A program made the translations under genes and the position numbers. A stretch of DNA of 64,000 bases from Prevotella sp. (GTDB taxonomy: Bacteria > Bacteroidota > Bacteroidia > Bacteroidales > Bacteroidaceae). The DNA is taken from contig JAEEXI010000011.1 in assembly GCA_016291495.1 (NCBI GenBank), positions 1-64,000 on the forward strand, read 5' to 3'. Positions within the stretch are counted from its first letter, which is position 1, and every line of letters begins with the position of its first letter. Below, one piece after another: positions 60,337 through 64,000 of the stretch. The notes beneath the pieces are model-generated. The model had not been told where the DNA came from and did not search any database. It saw nothing but the letters and a program-made list of their open reading frames with translations.

Positions 60337-62082
60337 TTACCTAAACAGATAAAACGTCGCCCCTATGCCCAGAGCACGGTTCTGATAAAGACTGGCGAGC
60401 TGCGACCAGGAACCTGTAACGTAGCCAGCCATATCGTGGAATTCGGCAAAGACATTGCACTTCTTACCCAACTGCTTGTTGGCCTTGATGGTGGCAAAGA
60501 AGTGGGCATGCTGGTCGTCCATATTGCGGCGGCTGCTGTACAGTAGCGTCGAGGACAGGCGGAAGCCATTGGGCAGATTCAGTACGGGGACAAACTTCAG
60601 CGTAACGAAGTTGTCGTGGTCTGAAGCGGTGTCCGCACCTGCACTTTTGTGCTGGTAATAGTAGTTAGCGCCCAGCGTCAGTTCCCAAGGACCAGTCTTC
60701 CAATAGACAGAGTTCCTGAAGCCCAGCAGCATGTTGTTAGGACCAGGCAGATGACTATACCAGGTACTTTCCACGCTGGTGTGATAGAAGAAGTGTTTCT
60801 GCTGGTACGAATAGCGCAACACTGCCTGATGAGCCAGGTTGGTACTGTAGCTGTCAGCGTCGTAACGCAGGGCTGTCGTAGGGGCTGTCTCGTCCACCAG
60901 GAAGTCGCTCATCTCCGGCACGAAGTTGCGGCGGGCAAACAGCGCCTGAACGAAATGGCGCCCTGCCTTGTAGCCCACACTGGCCAGATAAGAGTGGTTG
61001 CTGCGTCCATGCGTCCATAGACTCTGGTCATCCGAGTCGTACTGCCGATTCCAATAGTTCATCATGCGGAAGCGGTCGCCCAGCGTCAGCACCCACGGCC
61101 CGTGGGTATAATCGAGCTGTGCGTAGAAGTCGGTTTTCAGGTACTGTTCGCGATTCTCGCCGATATGCCAGGTATTCTCATGGTCCATCTCGGCTCCAAT
61201 CATCAGCCAGAGATCGGGAGTGAAGAGAGGGGTGTTGAATTCGATAAATCCGTAGGGATAGCTGTCGCCCATCTTGGAGCCGTCGTCGGTTTCTCTGGTG
61301 TAGTCGGCACCTATCTCGGCAAAGAGAATGGCATCGTTCCTGAAGGTGTGGGAGTAGGACAGCACGAGACCAACGTAACGATTATAGTATGGGTGAGTCT
61401 CGACCAAGTCAGGGGCGAAGATTTTCTGTTTGTTGTTGTCAAACTCCTGATAGGCCTTGATGAAGAGTCTGTCGTTCTTGCTAATCTTCCAGTCTAAGCT
61501 GAGGTGCACATTCTCTGCCAATCCGCGGTCAGTCATTTTATACACATCGGTGGGATAGGCTTTGCCATAGGAACTGCGGGCCAAGGCATAGGCCTGCACA
61601 GTGAGTTTCTCGCTCCTATTAGCCACATCGGCGTAGAGCATACCATTGCCATAGGTGCTGCCCGAAAGCGCCACCTTGCCATCGTTCTTGCTGTCATTGC
61701 GATAATAGATGTCTATCACACCTTTCGTACCATTCACAGCTTTTGCTACAGAGGTGTTGCTACAAATCTGGATGTGGTCTATCTCGCACGCCTTCACATG
61801 GGCCAAGAATGATTCGGCATCCACAACGAGGTCGATGTTGTCAGTACGCAACTTATAATTCTGGTCTATCTTCTTGCCGTTGATTGACAGGAACTCAGGG
61901 CAGGTGTTCAACACGTCGAGCAAGGTCATCTCACTGTCAGGATGCATCCTGTCCACATGAATGACATAGCGGTCGCCCTGAAACTCGATGATGTCATCGT
62001 CATCGGCAGCATAGGCCGCCACGCTACTCATGCTCAGCGCAAACAACAAAATACAGCCTTTGATGTAATTTTTATAGTTCAT
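60337..62082 (-). CDS. TonB-receptor-like outer-membrane protein
   Basis: A 581-residue protein with signal peptide (MNYKNYIKGCILLFALSMSSVAAYA). Residues about 40-145 resemble a TonB-dependent receptor plug (LLDVLNTCPEFLSINGKKID, later HIQICSNTSVAKAVNGTKGVIDIYYR, the usual position of the 'G..GVI.I' plug end). The rest is a beta-barrel of roughly 420 residues ending in a typical aromatic C-terminus (GIGATFYLFR). No TonB box, carboxypeptidase-like domain or SusD partner is visible and the barrel is shorter than in SusC proteins, so the ligand and energy coupling are unknown. First gene of the run with nhaC and porin. The start at 62082 gives the signal peptide. Confidence 0.82.
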   Translation of the reverse strand: MNYKNYIKGCILLFALSMSSVAAYAADDDDIIEFQGDRYVIHVDRMHPDSEMTLLDVLNTCPEFLSINGKKIDQNYKLRTDNIDLVVDAESFLAHVKACEIDHIQICSNTSVAKAVNGTKGVIDIYYRNDSKNDGKVALSGSTYGNGMLYADVANRSEKLTVQAYALARSSYGKAYPTDVYKMTDRGLAENVHLSLDWKISKNDRLFIKAYQEFDNNKQKIFAPDLVETHPYYNRYVGLVLSYSHTFRNDAILFAEIGADYTRETDDGSKMGDSYPYGFIEFNTPLFTPDLWLMIGAEMDHENTWHIGENREQYLKTDFYAQLDYTHGPWVLTLGDRFRMMNYWNRQYDSDDQSLWTHGRSNHSYLASVGYKAGRHFVQALFARRNFVPEMSDFLVDETAPTTALRYDADSYSTNLAHQAVLRYSYQQKHFFYHTSVESTWYSHLPGPNNMLLGFRNSVYWKTGPWELTLGANYYYQHKSAGADTASDHDNFVTLKFVPVLNLPNGFRLSSTLLYSSRRNMDDQHAHFFATIKANKQLGKKCNVFAEFHDMAGYVTGSWSQLASLYQNRALGIGATFYLFR

Positions 62083-62128
62083 TGTTAGTTTCCTTTTTAG
62101 TTTTGGTACACTCACGCTTTACGCATTG

Positions 62129-62136
62129 CAAAGATA
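62129..62136 (-). promoter_or_regulatory. -7 element of the 62082-57563 operon
   Basis: TATCTTTG on the minus strand, about 46 nt before the ATG at 62082. No TTTG at the -33 position. Confidence 0.5.
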
Positions 62137-62229
62137 AGCATTTTTTTCAAACAGCCATACACCATACGTTTTTTTGTTTGTCGCCCACCCAAAAGATTTT
62201 ATTTTTGTCTTCTGTTTTTTGGGGGATTT

Positions 62230-62261
62230 TTTGACAATGTCGGATTTTATTTATAAATTTG
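62230..62261 (+). promoter_or_regulatory. Promoter of the 62296-dnaG unit
   Basis: TTTG (62230-62233), 20 bp, TAAATTTG (62254-62261), then CAACC; 34 nt before the ATG. Confidence 0.75.
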
Positions 62262-62295
62262 CAACCTAAATGATAACCATAAAACAATTTGAACG

Positions 62296-63183
62296 ATGAA
62301 GAAATTCTTAATGATTGCAGCAGTAGTGCTGACAGCAATGGTGGCTCAGGCCCAAGTAAAGGTAGCTCCGAAACTGGTAAACGGTTTCAAGGCGGTGTAT
62401 TCGGACGTCAGTAAGATAGACGCTTCCGGCAAGCCTGTGAATATCACTTCGACCACGGAATATACAGTGAGCGATGTGACGAAGGACGGAGCCATCATCA
62501 CCATACTTGTGAAAGACGTCACGACGGATGCGGATGCCAACGACATCACTGGTAAGCTGCTGGCTATCGCACAGAACATGATGAAGGGTGTTGAGATGAA
62601 GCTGAAGACTGACGCCAACGGCACACCGACAAATATCATCAACTTTGAAGAAGTGAAGCAAAGGACCACCCAGGCTGCCGAGGGACTGGTGGACGAGCTC
62701 CTTCAGGCCATCCCCCAGCTGGGTAGCATGATGCCCAAGGACAAGCTGATAGCACAGGTGACGGAAAGCGTTACTGAGAAAGCGCTCATCGATGCCTACA
62801 AAACAGAAGACAGTCCGCTGACCCTGAACGGCAAGACCATCACCAGCGGGCTGACGGAGAGTTTCATCGACAACCAGGGCTTGAAGATGAAGGCCAGCTA
62901 CTTCATGCTGGGCAAGGCCATCGTATGCTCGAAGACACTCGACATGACGAAGGAGGAACTGAAGGAGAAGATTATCAAGATGGTAGAGAAAACGGCTCCT
63001 GAACAGGCTGAGATGGTCAAAAAGAACATCGACTTGGTGATGTCGACCATGAAGTTTGAAAGCACCTCGAAAACCACCTACGAGCTGGATGCCGACGGAT
63101 GGATGAAGAGCATCCAGACAGAGAAGAACCAGAACATGATGGGGCAGAAAATACAGTCGACATCAACCACTAAAAAGCTATGA
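62296..63183 (+). CDS. Secreted protein, unknown function
   Basis: A 295-residue product with signal peptide MKKFLMIAAVVLTAMVAQAQ and no lipobox. The mature protein alternates strands and helices, with Lys/Thr-rich character, e.g. YTVSDVTKDGAIITILVKDV and a Met/Glu/Lys-rich helical region (KIIKMVEKTAPEQAEMVKKN). No family is recognised; it looks like a periplasmic beta-helix-free alpha/beta protein. It is unusually placed: its TGA stop overlaps the dnaG ATG (ATGA), so dnaG translation is coupled to that of an exported protein. No metal or catalytic motif was found. Confidence 0.8.
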   Translation: MKKFLMIAAVVLTAMVAQAQVKVAPKLVNGFKAVYSDVSKIDASGKPVNITSTTEYTVSDVTKDGAIITILVKDVTTDADANDITGKLLAIAQNMMKGVEMKLKTDANGTPTNIINFEEVKQRTTQAAEGLVDELLQAIPQLGSMMPKDKLIAQVTESVTEKALIDAYKTEDSPLTLNGKTITSGLTESFIDNQGLKMKASYFMLGKAIVCSKTLDMTKEELKEKIIKMVEKTAPEQAEMVKKNIDLVMSTMKFESTSKTTYELDADGWMKSIQTEKNQNMMGQKIQSTSTTKKL

Positions 63184-64000
63184 TCGACAGGGCGACCATT
63201 GACAAGATCCTGGATGCCACGAACATCGTGGATGTGGTGGGCGAGTTCGTTAACCTGCGCAAGGCGGGGGTTAACTACAAAGGATTGTGCCCCTTCCACG
63301 ACGACAAGACGCCCTCGTTCATGGTATCGCCCTCGAAACAGATCTGCCATTGCTTTGCCTGCGGCGAAGGCGGCAATGCCGTCAACTTCCTGATGAAGCA
63401 CGAGCAGATTACCTACCCTGAGGCGCTGCGCTGGTTGGCCAAGAAATACAACATCGAGATACAGGAGCGCGAGCTCACCGACGAAGAGAAAAGGGAACAG
63501 AGCGACCGCGAGTCGATGTTCATCGTCAACGAGTGGGCCTGCCAGTATTTCCACGAGATACTGCAGAACGACGTGGACGGACAGGCCATCGGCAAACAGT
63601 ATTTCCGTAGTCGTGGCATCCGCGACGACATCATCAAGAAGTTCCAGCTGGGCTTCGCCCTCAACAAGCGCGACGCACTGGCCAACGAGGCCAAGCGCAA
63701 AGGCTACAAGGATGAATATCTTATCAAAACGGGGTTATGCTACCAACGTGAAGCCAACAGCCAACAGCCAAATGCCAACAGCCAACTCATAGACCGCTTT
63801 GCAGGTCGTGCCATCTTCCCCTGGCTGAACGTGAGCGGCAAGGTGGTGGCCTTCGGCGGACGTAAGCTGGACTCCGCCACCAAGGGCGTACAACAGAAAT
63901 ACGTCAACTCGCCCGACTCAGAGATCTATCACAAGGAACGTGAGCTCTACGGCATCTATCAGGCAAAGAAAGCCATCGTCAAGGAAGATGCGGTTTATAT
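63180..64000 (+). CDS. dnaG: DNA primase DnaG (partial, runs off the window)
   Basis: Makes RNA primers at the replication fork. The first 273 codons are present. The N-terminal zinc-binding domain is intact with Cys37, His40, Cys58 and Cys61 (CPFH and CFAC), followed by GEGGNAVNFLM and the start of the RNA polymerase domain (DRFAGRAIFPW, VAFGGRKLD). At residues about 192-203 a heptamer repeat is read in frame as ANSQQPNANSQ between the zinc-domain linker and the DRFAGR strand. The start overlaps the upstream stop by 4 nt. The TOPRIM centre and helicase-binding domain lie beyond the edge. Confidence 0.95.
   Translation, partial: MIDRATIDKILDATNIVDVVGEFVNLRKAGVNYKGLCPFHDDKTPSFMVSPSKQICHCFACGEGGNAVNFLMKHEQITYPEALRWLAKKYNIEIQERELTDEEKREQSDRESMFIVNEWACQYFHEILQNDVDGQAIGKQYFRSRGIRDDIIKKFQLGFALNKRDALANEAKRKGYKDEYLIKTGLCYQREANSQQPNANSQLIDRFAGRAIFPWLNVSGKVVAFGGRKLDSATKGVQQKYVNSPDSEIYHKERELYGIYQAKKAIVKEDAVY
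63753..63787. repeat. Heptamer repeat inside dnaG
   Basis: Five 7-nt units: GCCAACA twice, GCCAAAT, GCCAACA and GCCAACT. Translated as ANSQQPNANSQ, the same peptide type as in rsgA, rsmA and lpxB. Confidence 0.85.

Overview
The window looks like chromosomal DNA of a Bacteroidales bacterium, most likely Prevotella or a close relative. The evidence is: promoters of the Bacteroidota type (TTTG, 19-20 bp, TAnnTTTG, often followed by C or CA) before most transcription units; almost no Shine-Dalgarno sequences; Bacteroidales-type families (DUF5020, DUF5683, DUF6266-like, DUF349, an alginate-export-like porin); and a carboxyspermidine-type polyamine dehydrogenase. No rRNA operon, phage, insertion sequence, CRISPR array or SusC/SusD pair is visible. 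The content is mostly core genes.

Layout. 1-11,000: dnaK; a secreted protein; recA with a carboxy(nor)spermidine dehydrogenase and a conserved unknown; mnmA; a small secreted protein with an aldose-epimerase; frr-rsgA. 11,100-21,500: a sulfur amino-acid operon (O-acetylhomoserine sulfhydrylase, cysK) behind a repeated, dyad-bearing upstream site; two membrane histidine kinases (the first has Tyr where the phosphorylated His should be), a GH36 alpha-galactosidase and a MATE exporter. 21,500-31,600: rsmA; a flippase-like membrane protein with pepD; corA behind a structured leader; a DUF349 protein; tRNA-Gln(CUG); a TlpA-like protein; and a DUF6266-like gene whose 5' leader carries a 21-unit, 11-bp periodic array. 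31,700-41,300: rsfS-ftsH-cdsA-GH5 on the + strand, and surE-lpxB-azgA-DUF5020-uraA on the - strand. 41,300-56,600: parA-parB-DUF5683-mltD-rsh-pectinesterase, a MerR regulator, a lipoprotein with a GH2 enzyme, and alaS with a HerA-like ATPase. 56,600-57,560 is non-coding, with a 38-bp perfect palindrome, nonamer repeats and a candidate small RNA. 57,560-64,000: a porin, an NhaC-type antiporter with an apparent internal deletion, a receptor-like outer-membrane protein, a secreted protein and the start of dnaG.

Two themes run through the window. First, short degenerate tandem repeats with 7-, 9-, 11- or 16-nt units sit inside core genes (rsgA twice, rsmA, lpxB, alaS twice, dnaG) or fill the gap between the stop codon of one gene and the start codon of the next (pepD end, parA/parB, mltD/rsh, alaS/DUF853, GH36/MATE). 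In proteins the 7-mers read as Ala-Asn-Ser-Gln-Gln-Pro-like loops. Second, carbohydrate-active enzymes (GH36, GH5, CE8, GH2) occur singly at the ends of housekeeping or regulatory operons, not in a polysaccharide-utilisation locus.

The best candidates for something undescribed are the 11-bp array with its promoter, hairpin, leader ORF and DUF6266-like gene; the repeat family inside essential genes; the Tyr-for-His kinase pair; the corA leader; and two similar small-RNA-like units at about 21.5 and 57.4 kb. All functional assignments come from reading the sequence; no database search was run.
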